Assembly (NCBI GenBank): GCA_965247175.1
Contig: OZ252006.1
Span: 3,038,001 to 3,102,000 of the forward strand
DNA length: 64,000 bases
Direction of reading: 5' to 3'
Source of the DNA: JANQMX01 sp965247175
GTDB lineage: Bacteria > Pseudomonadota > Alphaproteobacteria > Kiloniellales > DSM-21159
Positions 42,564-52,790 of the stretch are shown piece after piece (the first letter of the stretch is position 1; the number at the start of each line of letters is the position of its first letter). The notes beneath the pieces are model-generated. The model had not been told where the DNA came from. It made no database searches and worked only from the letters and a program-made list of their open reading frames with translations. Made by a program: the position numbers and the translations under genes.

Positions 42564-43459
42564 CGGCTCTCCACCTTCTTCTGCTCGCGCACTTGCGCCT
42601 TCAGCCGTGCCATGACCGCCCGCAGCCCCTCTTGCCAGCTGCGCCGCGGCGGGTCGAAGTCGGCGACGATGCGGCTGCAGTCGAGCACGGAATAGGCCGG
42701 CCGTCGGGCGGGAGTGGGAAAGTCGCTGCTGTCGATGCGCTTGACGTCCGGCCTGGCAGGCAGCAGCTCGGCGGCTTCCTCGAAGATGGCTTCGGCGAAG
42801 TCGGCCCAGCTCGCCATGCCCTCGGCGCTGTAGTGATAGGTCCCGAAAGGTCCTTCCTCCCGGCGCGCGCGGACGCCCAGGTGCAAGAGGGCGGCGGCCA
42901 GGTCCTCGGCCGAGGTCGGCGTGCCGATCTGGTCGGCGACGACCCCGAGCTCGTCTCGCTCGGCGCCGAGGCGCAGCATGGTGGTCAGGAAGTTCCGCCC
43001 GGTCTCGCTGTAGACCCAGCTCGTGCGGACGATGAGGTGATGCTCCAGCGCCGCCCTGACCGCGTCCTCGCCGGCGCGCTTGCTCTCGCCGTAGATGTTG
43101 AGCGGTCCGGTCGCGTCGGTCTCGCGCCAGGGATTGTCCGAACGGCCGTCGAAGACATAGTCGGTCGAAACATGCACAGGCAGGCTGCCGCCGGTTCGGC
43201 AGTGCTCGGCGAGACGCCCAGGCGCCGTGGCGTTGGCGGCGAAGGCGGCCTCCCGTTCCGTCTCGGCCCGGTTGACGTCGGTGTAGGCGGCGGCGTTGAT
43301 CACGACATCGGCCCAAGCGCAGGCCGCCCGCAGAGCCGCATCGTCGGTGATGTCGAGCTCCGCCCGGGTCGGCGCCCGCAATTGATGCCCCGCCGCAACG
43401 GCAAGGCGCTTCACGGCAAGGCCCAGTTGCCCGCCGCCACCGGTGACAAGGAGCTTCAT
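42560..43459 (-). CDS. rmlD: dTDP-4-dehydrorhamnose reductase
   Basis: This is a 299-residue SDR enzyme. TGGGGQLG is the nucleotide loop, and YGESKRAGE carries the Tyr-x3-Lys pair. [10 protein letters not shown] is a strong RmlD signature. It makes the final reduction to dTDP-L-rhamnose. It overlaps rmlB and rmlA by 4 bases each. Confidence 0.94.
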   Translation of the reverse strand: MKLLVTGGGGQLGLAVKRLAVAAGHQLRAPTRAELDITDDAALRAACAWADVVINAAAYTDVNRAETEREAAFAANATAPGRLAEHCRTGGSLPVHVSTDYVFDGRSDNPWRETDATGPLNIYGESKRAGEDAVRAALEHHLIVRTSWVYSETGRNFLTTMLRLGAERDELGVVADQIGTPTSAEDLAAALLHLGVRARREEGPFGTYHYSAEGMASWADFAEAIFEEAAELLPARPDVKRIDSSDFPTPARRPAYSVLDCSRIVADFDPPRRSWQEGLRAVMARLKAQVREQKKVESR

Positions 43460-44544
43460 GATGCTTGGCGGGTCGTCGCGGCCTGGCCCGACGCGCTGCC
43501 AACCCCCAGGCGCTCGCCGGCGTAGCGGCCGGACAGGATGGGCTCCCACCAGTCGCGGCGCTCGAGATACCAGGTGACCGTCTGGCGCAGGCCGCTTTCG
43601 AAGTCGTGGCCTTGGCGCCAGCCGAGCTCACGCTCGAGCTTGCTCGAGTCGATGGCGTAGCGGCGGTCATGGCCGGGCCGGTCGGGCACGAAGCTCTTGA
43701 GCCCGGCGTGCGGCCGGTGCGGGCTGTGCGGCAGCACCTCGTCGAGAATGGCGCAGAGGCGATCGACCACCGCGAGGTTGGTCATCTCGGCGCGGCCGCC
43801 GACGGCGTAGGTCTCGCCGACGCGGCCCTGGCGGAAGACCAGCCAAAGGGCGCGCACATGGTCCTCCACGTGCAGCCAGTCGCGCACGTTGTCGCCCTTG
43901 CCGTAGATCGGCAGCTTCTCTCCCGCCATGGCCTTGATGATCATCAGCGGGATGAGCTTCTCGGGAAACTGATAGGGCCCGTAGTTGTTGGAGCAGTTGG
44001 TGATCACCACCGGCAGGCCATAGGTGCGGTGCCAGGCGCGTACCAGGTGGTCTGACGAAGCCTTGCTGGCGGCATAGGGGGAGTTCGGCTGGTACTGGCT
44101 CTCCTCGGTGAAGAGCCCCTCTTCGATCGAGCCGTAGACCTCGTCGGTGGAGATGTGGTGGAAGCGGAAGGCCTCCTTCGCCGGACCCTCCAGCGACTGC
44201 CAATGGGCGTTGGCCGCATCGAGCAGGCTGTAGGTGCCCATGATGTTGGTTTCGAGAAAGGCAGCCGGACCGTCGATCGAGCGGTCGACATGCGATTCGG
44301 CGGCAAGATGCAGAATGCCGTCCGGGCGGTGCTCTGCCAGCGCGGCGGCCACCGCCTGACGGTCGCAGATATCGGCCTTGAGGAAGCGGTAGCGCGGATT
44401 GTCCTCGACGGGTGCCAGCGAAGCCAGGTTCGCGGCATAGGTCAGCTTGTCGAAGTTGACCACCTCCGCGTCGGTCTGGGCCATCAGATAACGTATCAGC
44501 GCCGAGCCGATGAAGCCCGCCCCTCCGGTGACCAGCAGTTTCAT
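43456..44544 (-). CDS. rmlB: dTDP-glucose 4,6-dehydratase
   Basis: The 362-residue enzyme has [14 protein letters not shown] at the N-terminus, [12 protein letters not shown], the catalytic STDEVYGSI, and [11 protein letters not shown]. It converts dTDP-glucose to the 4-keto-6-deoxy sugar. ATG 44544 gives the canonical [13 protein letters not shown] start; the frame upstream of it is a shadow of rmlC. Confidence 0.95.
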   Translation of the reverse strand: MKLLVTGGAGFIGSALIRYLMAQTDAEVVNFDKLTYAANLASLAPVEDNPRYRFLKADICDRQAVAAALAEHRPDGILHLAAESHVDRSIDGPAAFLETNIMGTYSLLDAANAHWQSLEGPAKEAFRFHHISTDEVYGSIEEGLFTEESQYQPNSPYAASKASSDHLVRAWHRTYGLPVVITNCSNNYGPYQFPEKLIPLMIIKAMAGEKLPIYGKGDNVRDWLHVEDHVRALWLVFRQGRVGETYAVGGRAEMTNLAVVDRLCAILDEVLPHSPHRPHAGLKSFVPDRPGHDRRYAIDSSKLERELGWRQGHDFESGLRQTVTWYLERRDWWEPILSGRYAGERLGVGSASGQAATTRQAS

Positions 44545-45137
44545 GCGGGCTCTCCCTCCTGCCGTTCGTAGACGAAGACCTGGCCCAGCGCGGCGAGCGT
44601 GGGTTGGCGCCCGTCCTTGTCCGAGAGCACAACCTGATCCTGGGCGGCCGGCCAGTCGACGGCAATCTCCGGATCGTCCCAGGCCACGCCTCCGTCGCTC
44701 TCGGCGTGGTACTCCGCGTCGACCAGGTACTCGACGATGGTCTCCGGCAGCAGCGTGCAGAAACCGTGTGCATACCCTCTGGGTACGAAAAGCTGATCGC
44801 CACCCGGCTCCAGCCGGGTACCGACCCAGGTGCCGTAGCTTGGCGAGCCTTGGCGCAGGTCGACGGCCACATCGAAGATGGCGCCGCTCAAGCAACGCAC
44901 CAGCTTGGCCTGGGCGTGCGGCGGACGCTGAAAATGCAAACCGCGCAGGGTAAAGCGCGGCAGGGAGAAGGAACGGTTCTGCTGCACCGGCTGAAAGGCC
45001 ATGCCGCCTTCGCGAAAGGCCGAGGCCTTGAAGACCTCGCCGAAGGTGCCGCGCCCGTCGCCGAACAGACGGCTGCCGATCAGCTTGACGTCCGGCAGGC
45101 TGCCCGGTGGGCAGGGCCTGATCGTGAAGTTGGACAT
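44541..45137 (-). CDS. rmlC: dTDP-4-dehydrorhamnose 3,5-epimerase
   Basis: The 198-residue cupin has [17 protein letters not shown] with the catalytic His, [11 protein letters not shown], and [10 protein letters not shown]. It is slightly longer than many RmlC proteins, with extra residues at the C-terminus. It overlaps rmlB by 4 bases. The rml gene order in this operon is C-B-D-A. Confidence 0.94.
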   Translation of the reverse strand: MSNFTIRPCPPGSLPDVKLIGSRLFGDGRGTFGEVFKASAFREGGMAFQPVQQNRSFSLPRFTLRGLHFQRPPHAQAKLVRCLSGAIFDVAVDLRQGSPSYGTWVGTRLEPGGDQLFVPRGYAHGFCTLLPETIVEYLVDAEYHAESDGGVAWDDPEIAVDWPAAQDQVVLSDKDGRQPTLAALGQVFVYERQEGEPA

Positions 45138-45155
45138 CGCGGCGCCCCGTCCCCG

Positions 45156-46433
45156 CTACACGGCGCTCACTGCCGGGCGCGGCGCCGGGGTCTCGTCCGG
45201 CCGACGCCCCTCGGCCAGGCAGCGGATCAAATCCAGCTGCTTGGGCAGGCAAACGCTCTGCAGGTCATAGCGCTCCAGCACCGTTTGCCGCGCGGCCTCG
45301 CGCAGTGGCTGCAGCCTTTCCTGATTGCTCAGGGCCTCGTCGACACGCATGGCCAGTTGCTTGGTATCGAAGAAGTCGAACAGCAGGCCGTTCTCCCCAT
45401 CGCGGATGACCTCTTCGACAGGCGGCGTCGCCGAGGCGAGGACCAGGCAGCCGGCGCTCAGCGCCTCGATCATCGACCAGGAGAGCACGAAGGGATAGGT
45501 CAGGTAGACGTGCAAGGAGGAAACCTGGATGAGCTTCAGGAAGGTGGGATAGGGAATGCGCCCCAGGAAGTGCACCCGGCTGGCATCGACCTTATCCTTC
45601 ACCTCGTCCCAGTAGATATCGGCGTAGGTCTTGCCCTCGGGCGCAGCCGGCCCGTAGCTGACCTCGCGGCCGCCGACGATCAGGAATTGCGCATTGGGCC
45701 GCCGCCGCATGATCTCCGGCAGCGCCCGCATGAAGACGTGATAGCCGCGATAGGGCTCCAGGTTGCGATTGACGAAGGTGATGACCTCGTCGTCACGGGT
45801 CAGGCGGCGGCCGTCTTCCAGCTCGAAAACCACATCCGGGTTGGGCTTCACCACCTCGGTGTCGACACCATCGAAGATGACGCTGATCTTGTCCTGGAAG
45901 GCCTTGGGGAAGCTGGCGTGCTGCCAATGGGTCGGCGCCATGCCCCAATCGCAGGTCTCGATGCTGAGCAGCAGGTGCGAATTGCGGATGCGGGTCGCCA
46001 GGCGCGAGTTCAGTTCGTAGGGAAACTCCGGGTCGAAGCCTGAATCGCCGCCCTGGGAGTTGTAATAGAACTCACAGAAGTAGAGCAGCGGAACGTCGGG
46101 CCAAACATCGCGCAGGAACAGGCCATCGCCCCAGCCGGGATGGCAGCAGATGACATCGGGCGTATAGCCCTTGGCCTGCAGTTCGAAGCAGGTCCGCGCG
46201 GCGGCCTGGCCGCGCCGCACTGCCGTTTCCAGGCGACGAACGTAGAAATGTGTCTTCTCCCCGGCGCCGCGCGGTTCCGGATAGCCGATCTCCTTCACCT
46301 TGCGATGGCGCAGGCGCCCCAGGTGTCCTTCCTGGCCGATCGCCAGAACCTGGTTGCCCGGCATCTCCGCCAGGGCCGGGGCGATATGCTTGTACTGGCC
46401 CGGGAAGTTTTGATGGATGAAGAGTGTTTTCAT
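45156..46433 (-). CDS. Glycosyltransferase family 4-type enzyme
   Basis: The 425-residue protein starts [20 protein letters not shown], a well-conserved opening of a GT4 group. The C-terminal domain has [20 protein letters not shown] with the nucleotide-sugar binding Glu pair. ATG 46433 lies at this conserved start. It is the first gene of the rml operon, 18 bases before rmlC, so it may add rhamnose to a polysaccharide. That link is inferred. The 267 bases upstream hold its presumed promoter; no gene was seen there. Confidence 0.88.
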   Translation of the reverse strand: MKTLFIHQNFPGQYKHIAPALAEMPGNQVLAIGQEGHLGRLRHRKVKEIGYPEPRGAGEKTHFYVRRLETAVRRGQAAARTCFELQAKGYTPDVICCHPGWGDGLFLRDVWPDVPLLYFCEFYYNSQGGDSGFDPEFPYELNSRLATRIRNSHLLLSIETCDWGMAPTHWQHASFPKAFQDKISVIFDGVDTEVVKPNPDVVFELEDGRRLTRDDEVITFVNRNLEPYRGYHVFMRALPEIMRRRPNAQFLIVGGREVSYGPAAPEGKTYADIYWDEVKDKVDASRVHFLGRIPYPTFLKLIQVSSLHVYLTYPFVLSWSMIEALSAGCLVLASATPPVEEVIRDGENGLLFDFFDTKQLAMRVDEALSNQERLQPLREAARQTVLERYDLQSVCLPKQLDLIRCLAEGRRPDETPAPRPAVSAV

Positions 46434-46700
46434 GTCACCGGATGGACGCGCACCGAGGGGAAAACACGGGGGGCAGTGCTCAGCCTGCAAGAGAGCCGCC
46501 ACCCGCAAGGTTCCACAGGGTCATTACAACCGCAACAACGGCGAAAGAAGTGTTAAATCCCTATCAAGTCCGGCGGTTTTCATGGCTTGGCGGCCATAGC
46601 CGGTGCAGGAGACCCTTGCCCTGCCTGCTGCGCCCGTTTAGCTGACACGCAGCGGCGCAGGCTGATCGGCGCCCATCCAACACGGCAAAGCGCGGGAACG

Positions 46701-48041
46701 ATGGACCAAGCGGCAGGGAGTTTTGGCCCGAAAATCGGTTTCGTCAGTCTGGGCTGTCCCAAGGCCCTGGTGGACTCCGAACGCATCATCTCGCGCCTGC
46801 GCGCCGAGGGCTATTGCCTGTCCGGCGACTACACGGACGCGGACGCGGTGATCGTCAACACCTGCGGCTTTCTCGACAGCGCCAAGGCGGAATCCCTGGC
46901 CGCCATCGGAGAAGCGCTGGAAGAGAACGGCCGGGTCATCGTCACCGGCTGCTTCGGCGTGGAAGCGGAGCAGATTCGCGAGGCCCATCCCGACGTGCTC
47001 GCCATCACCGGCCCGCAGCAGTATGAAGCCGTGGTCGGCGCGGTGCATGAGGTTCTGCCGCCGCCCCACGACCCCTTCCTCGACCTCTTGCCGCCGGCCG
47101 GCATCAAGCTGACCCCGCGCCACTACGCCTATCTGAAGATCTCCGAGGGCTGCAACCACCGCTGCCGCTTCTGCATCATTCCCTCCCTGCGCGGCGATCT
47201 GGCCAGCCGGCCGATCAAGGAGGTGCTGGCCGAAGCCGAACGCCTTGTGCGGGCTGGGGTCAAGGAGATCCTGGTGATCTCTCAGGATACCAGCGCCTAT
47301 GGGCTCGACCTGCGCCATGCCGAGAGCAGCTGGCAAGGCAAGACCTGGCGCAGCCACTTCGTCGACCTCTGCGAGGCCCTGGGCGAACTCGGTGTCTGGG
47401 TGCGCCTGCACTACGTCTATCCCTATCCCCACGTCGACCGGGCCATTCCCCTGATGGCCGAGGGAAAGATCCTGCCCTATCTCGACATTCCCTTTCAGCA
47501 CGCCAGCCCCACCGTCCTGAAGGCCATGCGCCGCCCGGCCAACCAGGAGAAGGTGCTCGACCGCATCACCGATTGGCGCCGCCAGGTTCCGAACCTGGCC
47601 GTGCGCTCCACTTTCATCGTCGGCTTTCCCGGCGAGACCGAGGAAGACTTCCAGTTCCTGCTCGATTGGCTGGAGGAGGCGGAAATCGACCGAACCGGCT
47701 GCTTCAAGTACGAGCCGGTCGCGGGGGCCAAGGCCAACGAGCTGCCTGGCGCCGTGCCGGAAGAGGTCAAGGAGGAGCGCTGGCACCGCTTCATGCAGGC
47801 GCAGCAGGCGATCAGCGCGCGGCGCTTGCAGAGCAAGGTTGGCCAGCGCCTGGACGTGATCATTGACGAGGTCGACGTGGAAGGCGCCGTCGGCCGCTCG
47901 ACGGGCGATGCGCCGGAGATCGACGGCAAGGTCTTTCTCGATGGCGAAAACGGCCTTAGCCCTGGGGATATCGTCCCTGTTTTGATCGACCACGCCGAGG
48001 AGTACGATCTCTGGGGCAGTGTTGCGGAGGAGCGATCATGA
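46701..48041 (+). CDS. rimO: Ribosomal protein S12 methylthiotransferase RimO
   Basis: The 446-residue radical-SAM enzyme has an N-terminal domain beginning [19 protein letters not shown], with the first Cys cluster. The radical-SAM cluster [17 protein letters not shown] lies near residue 150. A C-terminal TRAM domain follows. The IPSLRG context separates RimO from MiaB. It adds a methylthio group to Asp88 of ribosomal protein S12. ATG 46701 is chosen because the extra upstream residues are not family-like. It overlaps mepA by 4 bases. Confidence 0.94.
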   Translation: MDQAAGSFGPKIGFVSLGCPKALVDSERIISRLRAEGYCLSGDYTDADAVIVNTCGFLDSAKAESLAAIGEALEENGRVIVTGCFGVEAEQIREAHPDVLAITGPQQYEAVVGAVHEVLPPPHDPFLDLLPPAGIKLTPRHYAYLKISEGCNHRCRFCIIPSLRGDLASRPIKEVLAEAERLVRAGVKEILVISQDTSAYGLDLRHAESSWQGKTWRSHFVDLCEALGELGVWVRLHYVYPYPHVDRAIPLMAEGKILPYLDIPFQHASPTVLKAMRRPANQEKVLDRITDWRRQVPNLAVRSTFIVGFPGETEEDFQFLLDWLEEAEIDRTGCFKYEPVAGAKANELPGAVPEEVKEERWHRFMQAQQAISARRLQSKVGQRLDVIIDEVDVEGAVGRSTGDAPEIDGKVFLDGENGLSPGDIVPVLIDHAEEYDLWGSVAEERS

Positions 48042-48889
48042 GGAAGACCATGACACGCGGCGGATTGATCGCTTGCATCGCCGCGCTTCTGCTGACCGAG
48101 CCGCTCGCAGCACAACCGGACCACTGGGCGGACTGGGGCGAGCCCACACCCGGCCCCGCGAAGGTCATCGGCACCCATGCGGCCGGCTGCCTGGCCGGCG
48201 CCGAAGCGCTGCCGCTCGACGGCGAGGGCTATTCGGTCATGCGCCCCTCGCGGCGGCGCAACTTCGGTCACCCGAGCCTGATCGCCGCAATCGAAGAGCT
48301 GGCGCGCGGCGCCCAGTCCATCGGCTGGCCAACTCTGCTGGTCGGCGACCTCACGCAAATTCGTGGCGGCCCCATGAAGAGTGGGCACCGCAGCCACCAG
48401 AGCGGCTTGGATGCGGACATCTGGCTGACGCCGAAGCCGTCGCCTTTGCCGCAAGGGGCTTGGCGCGAAAACTACTCCGCCATCTCTGTCCTGACCCAGG
48501 ACCGCGGCGCCATCGCGCAGACGGTCTGGACCGATCGTCACGCGGCACTCCTCAAGACGGCCGCCGAGATACCCGCGGTGCGGCGGATCTTCGTCAATCC
48601 GCTGATCAAGCAGGAGCTTTGCCGGACCGCTGGGGAAGACCGCAGCTGGCTGAGCAAGGTGCGGCCTTGGTGGGGCCACCACTACCACTTCCATGTTCGC
48701 CTGGCCTGCCCCGCCGGCGAGGTGGACTGCGTCGATCAGCCCCTGCCGGACCCGGGCGACGGCTGCGGCGCCGACCTCGCCTGGTGGTTCAGCGAGGAAG
48801 CCGAGGAAGCCGCCAAAGGCCCGCCGTCTCCACCGGTGACCCTGGCCGACCTGCCGCAGGCCTGCCGGCCCATGCTGGCGGGAGAGTAG
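48038..48889 (+). CDS. mepA: Penicillin-insensitive murein endopeptidase
   Basis: The 283-residue periplasmic protein has a signal peptide ([17 protein letters not shown]). Metal-binding motifs are [15 protein letters not shown] and [13 protein letters not shown], typical of MepA LAS-type metallopeptidases that cut meso-DAP crosslinks in peptidoglycan. It is coupled to rimO by a 4-base overlap. Four Cys residues in the C-terminal part may form disulfides. Confidence 0.93.
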   Translation: MRKTMTRGGLIACIAALLLTEPLAAQPDHWADWGEPTPGPAKVIGTHAAGCLAGAEALPLDGEGYSVMRPSRRRNFGHPSLIAAIEELARGAQSIGWPTLLVGDLTQIRGGPMKSGHRSHQSGLDADIWLTPKPSPLPQGAWRENYSAISVLTQDRGAIAQTVWTDRHAALLKTAAEIPAVRRIFVNPLIKQELCRTAGEDRSWLSKVRPWWGHHYHFHVRLACPAGEVDCVDQPLPDPGDGCGADLAWWFSEEAEEAAKGPPSPPVTLADLPQACRPMLAGE

Positions 48890-48901
48890 AAGACTCTTCT
48901 A

Positions 48902-49028
48902 TTGGCGCTGGCGCGCCGTACGGCACCGGCCCACACCCCCGCCCGACCAACCCATGGCATGGTACCCTAGTGGGTTGGTCGGGCGGGGGTGTGGGCCGGC
49001 ACCGCATAGCGCCGAAGGCGCGAAAGAA
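48902..49028. repeat. Long hairpin element A (related to element B)
   Basis: A 29-base arm (48926..48954) is a perfect inverted match of 48971..48999 around a 16-base loop. It is preceded by the sequence TTGGCGCTGGCGCGCCG and followed by a small hairpin, GCGCCGAAGGCGC (49009..49021), and then GAAAGAA. Element B after the lipoprotein gene has the same order with different arm sequences. There is no T-run after the stem. It may be a structured RNA, an RNA-stabilising element or a dispersed repeat. Confidence 0.75.
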
Positions 49029-49137
49029 GACGCAGGTAAACAAACCCTCACTCCCAAGTGACGCGGCTTGAGAGGTAGAGCGCACCGCGAGCGCCCACGT
49101 CATGTGCAAGACCACTGCACCGACAAGGGAGCCGATC

Positions 49138-49368
49138 ATGGCCTTGCGTCTTTCCACCTCACCGCAGTCTCTGCGATCCCCCGTCGCCGCCGGCGTCCTG
49201 CTCGCTCTTGCCACCACGCTCAGCGCTTGCGGGAGTGTCGGCCAGGGCGGCACGACCCCGCAGCTGAGCAGCGAGTCCGAGTGCTTCGGCGCCAGCGACA
49301 TGAACCGCTGCCGCTTTGCCCACGACAAGGCCGGCGGCTATCCCATCACCCGCGGCGGCGGGGGCTGA
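49138..49368 (+). CDS. Small lipoprotein
   Basis: This 76-residue protein has a lipoprotein signal. A hydrophobic stretch ending in LATTLSAC gives a lipobox with Cys35 or so as the lipidated residue. The mature part is about 42 residues with two further Cys (SECFG, NRCRF), and ends GGGG. ATG 49138 follows AAGGGAG. It lies between the two long hairpin elements. Function unknown. Confidence 0.7.
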   Translation: MALRLSTSPQSLRSPVAAGVLLALATTLSACGSVGQGGTTPQLSSESECFGASDMNRCRFAHDKAGGYPITRGGGG

Positions 49369-49386
49369 GCAGGCGAGAGTCTTGTT

Positions 49387-49506
49387 TTGGCGCTGACGCG
49401 CCGCACTGTTCCGTCCCACTCCCCCACCCGGCCGCCCACGGAATTATGGACAGTGGGGCGGCCGGGTGGGGGAGTGGGACGGAACAGAGTCCCGATAGGG
49501 AAAGAA
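49387..49506. repeat. Long hairpin element B (related to element A)
   Basis: A 31-base arm (49406..49436) is a perfect inverted match of 49457..49487 around a 20-base loop. It is preceded by TTGGCGCTGACGCGCCGC and followed by the small hairpin TCCCGATAGGGA (49490..49501), which overlaps GAAAGAA (49500..49506). The flanks match element A, while arm sequences differ but remain paired, so the structure appears conserved rather than copied recently. Confidence 0.75.
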
Positions 49507-49588
49507 AACCCTACCCCTTTCCGGTTGCCTGAAACCGCCGACTCTGGTCTCACTCGTTGCGGTCTCGAAACGAGAAGAGCCGAGTTGC

Positions 49589-49927
49589 ATGGAGCTTTCC
49601 GCGGTCCAGGCGCTGGCGCTGTGGCGCGCGGCCAGCGCCGAAGTGTTGCGCCGTGACCTGCCCGACCTGACCCAGCGGCAGTTCGCCCTGCTGTTGCACG
49701 TCTACCACGCGCCGCCGCCGCACACGGTACGCGGCCTGGCCGAAACACTGTCTATGTCGAAGCCGGCGGTCACGCGTGCCTTGGACCGTCTCAGCACGCT
49801 AGGCTACCTCAGACGCAAGACCGACGAGGCCGACCGCCGCTCCGTCCTGGTGCAGCGCACCGTGGCCGGCTCGGTCTTCCTGCGCGAGTTCGGCGATCTG
49901 GTCAGCGCGCTGGCGCGCGACGTCTGA
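49589..49927 (+). CDS. MarR-family transcriptional regulator
   Basis: The short (112-residue) MarR-type protein has the winged helix VRGLAETLSMSKPAVTRALD and the wing LRRKTDEADRRSVLV. It lacks much of the usual C-terminal dimerisation helix. Its 3' end overlaps the convergent EamA gene by 26 bases. The 220 bases upstream hold hairpin B. Target genes are not evident. Confidence 0.85.
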   Translation: MELSAVQALALWRAASAEVLRRDLPDLTQRQFALLLHVYHAPPPHTVRGLAETLSMSKPAVTRALDRLSTLGYLRRKTDEADRRSVLVQRTVAGSVFLREFGDLVSALARDV

Positions 49928-50822
49928 TCAAGAGCGCGTCGAACACGCCCAGCGCGGTAGCCATGCCGAGGGTCACCAGCAAGAGGCCGGCCAGCTCGCC
50001 CCGCCCCGGCCATTCGCCGAGCAGCGGGATGGACAGAAGGATTGCCATCCCCGGCACCAGGGCGGCGAAGAGCGCCCCCCGCGCCGCACCGAGCAACGCC
50101 ACTGCGCGGGTGTAGAGCAGCAGCGCCAGAATGGCCGCCGCCAAGCCTTGGAAGATCGCCTGGCTGAGCACCGGGATGAGCGGCGCTTCGAACAGACGCA
50201 GCCCAGCAACCGCCAGATAGGGCGGCAGGTAGAGCAGCAGCGAGAGCACCGAGACCAGCGCCGTGGCCTGCCAGGGGCTGACCGACCAGGCCCGCGCGCC
50301 GAGGGTGTAGAGCGCCCAAAGGAAGCCGCTGCCTACGAACAGCAGATCGCCGCGCCAGGCACCGGGCGCGGCACCCGCCAAGGCGTTCCAGCCGACCAGC
50401 AGCAGCCCGAGCAGAATGGAGGCCAGGCCCAGCAGCCGCAGACCCCCTGGCCGGTCGCCGAAGAACAGCCAGGCGCCCAGGGTGGTGAAGGTCAGCATGC
50501 AGCTCGGCACGATGAGGCCGGCGTGGCCTGCCGGGGCATAACGCAGGCCCTCCACGCTCACCACCACGTAGGGCACGCCGGCGCCACAGGCCAAGACGAG
50601 GGCGCGCAGCCAGCCGATGCCGGTGCGTTTCGGTGTCGCCCGACGCAGGAAAAACGGCAGCAGCACGAGCCCGGCCACGCCGAAACGCAGGGCGGCCACG
50701 TCGTAGGGGGTGAGGGAGTCGACCACGGCCAAGCGGGAGACCACTGGCCAGGCGCCCCAAATGACTGCGGCGGCCAAGCCGCAGAGAATGCCGTCACGCT
50801 GATCGATGCTTGCCTTGTCCAT
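49902..50822 (-). CDS. EamA/DMT-family transporter
   Basis: This 306-residue membrane protein has about ten helices and two EamA repeats. The N-terminal repeat has LCGLAAAVIWGAWPVVSRLA. It diverges from an Lrp-family gene across 125 bases, a common layout for amino acid exporters. Export of an amino acid or metabolite is an inference. Confidence 0.87.
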   Translation of the reverse strand: MDKASIDQRDGILCGLAAAVIWGAWPVVSRLAVVDSLTPYDVAALRFGVAGLVLLPFFLRRATPKRTGIGWLRALVLACGAGVPYVVVSVEGLRYAPAGHAGLIVPSCMLTFTTLGAWLFFGDRPGGLRLLGLASILLGLLLVGWNALAGAAPGAWRGDLLFVGSGFLWALYTLGARAWSVSPWQATALVSVLSLLLYLPPYLAVAGLRLFEAPLIPVLSQAIFQGLAAAILALLLYTRAVALLGAARGALFAALVPGMAILLSIPLLGEWPGRGELAGLLLVTLGMATALGVFDALLIRRRAPAR

Positions 50823-50947
50823 GGCTCCGCTCCTTGTCCGATGGAAAGGCTAGACGCCCAGCACATTCGTCAGGCTGCAAAGGCGTAGCGAGATCGACGA
50901 AAGGCGGCTATCTTGTCCATCTATTTGCAGAAATCCTGCGTAATCCG

Positions 50948-51406
50948 ATGGAACTGGACAGCTTCGACCTCGCCATCCTGCGCCTGCTGCAGGAAGACAA
51001 CCGCCTGACATCCGACGCGATCGGCGAGCAGGTCGGCCTCTCGCCCACCGCCTGCCAGAGACGCATGAAGCGGCTGCGCGCGGAAGGCGCCATTGCCAAG
51101 GACTGCGCGGTGATCGCACCGGAGCTGGTGGGCGGCCGCATGACGCTGATCGTCACCATCGTTCTGGAACGCGGCCGCGCCGACATCGTCGACGACTTCA
51201 AGCGCCAGGTGCAGAAGGTTCCGGAGATCCAGCAGTGCTACTACGTGACCGGGGAGCACGACTTCGTGCTGATCGTCACGGCGCGCGACATCGCCGAGTA
51301 CGAGCGCCTGACCCGCCGGGTGTTTTACGGCAATCCCAACATCCAGAAGTTCAACACCATCGTGGCGATGGAGCGGGTCAAAAGCAGCCTAGCAATCCCA
51401 CTCTAA
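50948..51406 (+). CDS. Lrp/AsnC-family transcriptional regulator
   Basis: The 152-residue protein has the Lrp helix-turn-helix (LDSFDLAILRLLQEDNRL and QVGLSPTACQRRMKRL) and a C-terminal RAM effector domain (VPEIQQCYYVTGEHDFVLIV). ATG 50948 gives the canonical MELDSFD start; an earlier start would extend into the promoter of the EamA gene. It probably controls that divergent exporter in response to an amino acid. Confidence 0.92.
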   Translation: MELDSFDLAILRLLQEDNRLTSDAIGEQVGLSPTACQRRMKRLRAEGAIAKDCAVIAPELVGGRMTLIVTIVLERGRADIVDDFKRQVQKVPEIQQCYYVTGEHDFVLIVTARDIAEYERLTRRVFYGNPNIQKFNTIVAMERVKSSLAIPL

Positions 51407-51540
51407 CTGGTCCGCGTTTGATCCGGCTCAAAGTCACAAACTTTTTGTCTAAATAGCTTGCCGCGCGGCGGCCGGCAGCGTCACAAACCTGCTGGAATTC
51501 TGCTGGCACTCAGCCGGTGAAACGACGGGAGAGAAGGTCC

Positions 51541-51996
51541 ATGGACGCACGTAGGATTATGGTAGCGGTCGACGGTACGGACCATGCCGACAAGGCGCTC
51601 GACTTTGCCTGCGACCTGAGCAAGAGCAAGGCGGCCGAGCTGGTCATTGCACACGTTCAGAAAGACAAGGGGGCCGCCGTGGCCCCTGAGGAAATCAAGC
51701 GCTACAACGAGGTCGAGCACGTCAATATCACCGAGGAGGAGATCCTGGCCATGGCGGCCCACGAGGTCCTGCACGAAGCGCAAAAGCAGGCGCGCAAGCA
51801 TGGCGTGGACGAAAGCCGGGCCGTGCTCTGCGAAGGCAATCCGGTCAACGCGCTGGTTCAACTGGCAGAGACGGAAAAGGCCGACCTGCTGGTCGTCGGC
51901 AGCCGCGGCATCAGCAGCCTCGACAGCCTGCTATTCGGCAGCACGTCTCTATCCCTCGAGCGCAAGGCCGGCTGCACCGTCATTGTCGTGCATTGA
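51541..51996 (+). CDS. Universal stress protein (UspA family)
   Basis: This is a 151-residue single-domain USP. RIMVAVDGTDHADKALDFA is the N-terminal strand and Asp. GSRGISSLDSLLFGSTS carries the G-x2-G-x9-GS/T ATP-binding motif. The chosen ATG follows GGGAGAGAAGG; an ATG 24 bases earlier is also in frame. It is probably a single-gene unit. Confidence 0.92.
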   Translation: MDARRIMVAVDGTDHADKALDFACDLSKSKAAELVIAHVQKDKGAAVAPEEIKRYNEVEHVNITEEEILAMAAHEVLHEAQKQARKHGVDESRAVLCEGNPVNALVQLAETEKADLLVVGSRGISSLDSLLFGSTSLSLERKAGCTVIVVH

Positions 51997-52160
51997 CCCC
52001 GTTCAACGCCAGGCGGCCGCATAGCCGCCCCCAGCTTTCCGCTTCAGTCCAGCCGCCCGTGCTGTGCTAACGACCAGACAGAGGCGCGGAGGATGGCCGA
52101 ACCGTTTCAGGTCGCGGTCGTTCACACGCCAATGTCTGGGATCTTATAGGAGGCTGGGTC

Positions 52161-52790
52161 TTGTCGACGGCACCGGACAATCACCGCATCACGACGGTGG
52201 AGGAGCTTAGGGAGATCATCGCGTCGCCGAGCGATCGGGTCGAGGCGAAGCTCTGGGACTCTCTCGAAGACTCCTCTATCGACTTCATCGCCCGCTCGCC
52301 CTTCCTGATGATGGCGACGGCGGATGCCGAGGGGAACCAGAACGTCTCGCCCAAAGGCGACGGACCGGGTTTCGTCGTTGTCGAAGACGCCAGGACCCTG
52401 CTGATCCCCGACCGCCCGGGAAACAACCTGGCCTTCGGCCTGTTGAACATTCTCGCCAATCCGCATGTCGGCCTGATCTTCGTCATCCCCGGCACGTCAG
52501 AGACGCTGCGCGTCAACGGCACCGCGGAGCTGACAGCAGACCCGCAGGTCCTTGAGCGCCTGTCCGCCCGCGGGAAACCGGCACTGGTCGGCGTCCGGCT
52601 CCACATCACCCAGGTCTTCTACCACTGCGCCAAGGCCTTCATCCGATCCGAGCTTTGGAAGCCGGAGTCCTGGCCGGAGCCGAAGAAGATATCCTTCGGC
52701 AAGATCCTCGCCAAGCGCGTTGGGGGCGGCGACGCCGCCGCCGAAGCGATCGACCGGGACATCGAAGAGGATTACCGGACCAACCTCTAG
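52161..52790 (+). CDS. Pyridoxamine 5'-phosphate oxidase-family flavoprotein
   Basis: The 209-residue protein has the split-barrel FMN-binding pattern: FLMMATADAEGNQNVSPKGD, then LLIPDRPGNNLAFGLLNIL and GLIFVIPGTSETLRVNGTA. It resembles the MSMEG_1061-type PPOX group. TTG 52161 is chosen as the start because TAGGAGG lies at good spacing before it. Its end overlaps the convergent SDR gene by 4 bases. Substrate unknown. Confidence 0.85.
   Translation: MSTAPDNHRITTVEELREIIASPSDRVEAKLWDSLEDSSIDFIARSPFLMMATADAEGNQNVSPKGDGPGFVVVEDARTLLIPDRPGNNLAFGLLNILANPHVGLIFVIPGTSETLRVNGTAELTADPQVLERLSARGKPALVGVRLHITQVFYHCAKAFIRSELWKPESWPEPKKISFGKILAKRVGGGDAAAEAIDRDIEEDYRTNL

Noticed and set aside
48902..49506. 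The two long hairpins as ordinary intrinsic terminators
   Set aside because: No T-run follows the stem on either strand, and the stems are much longer than usual. Structure and flanks are conserved between the copies.
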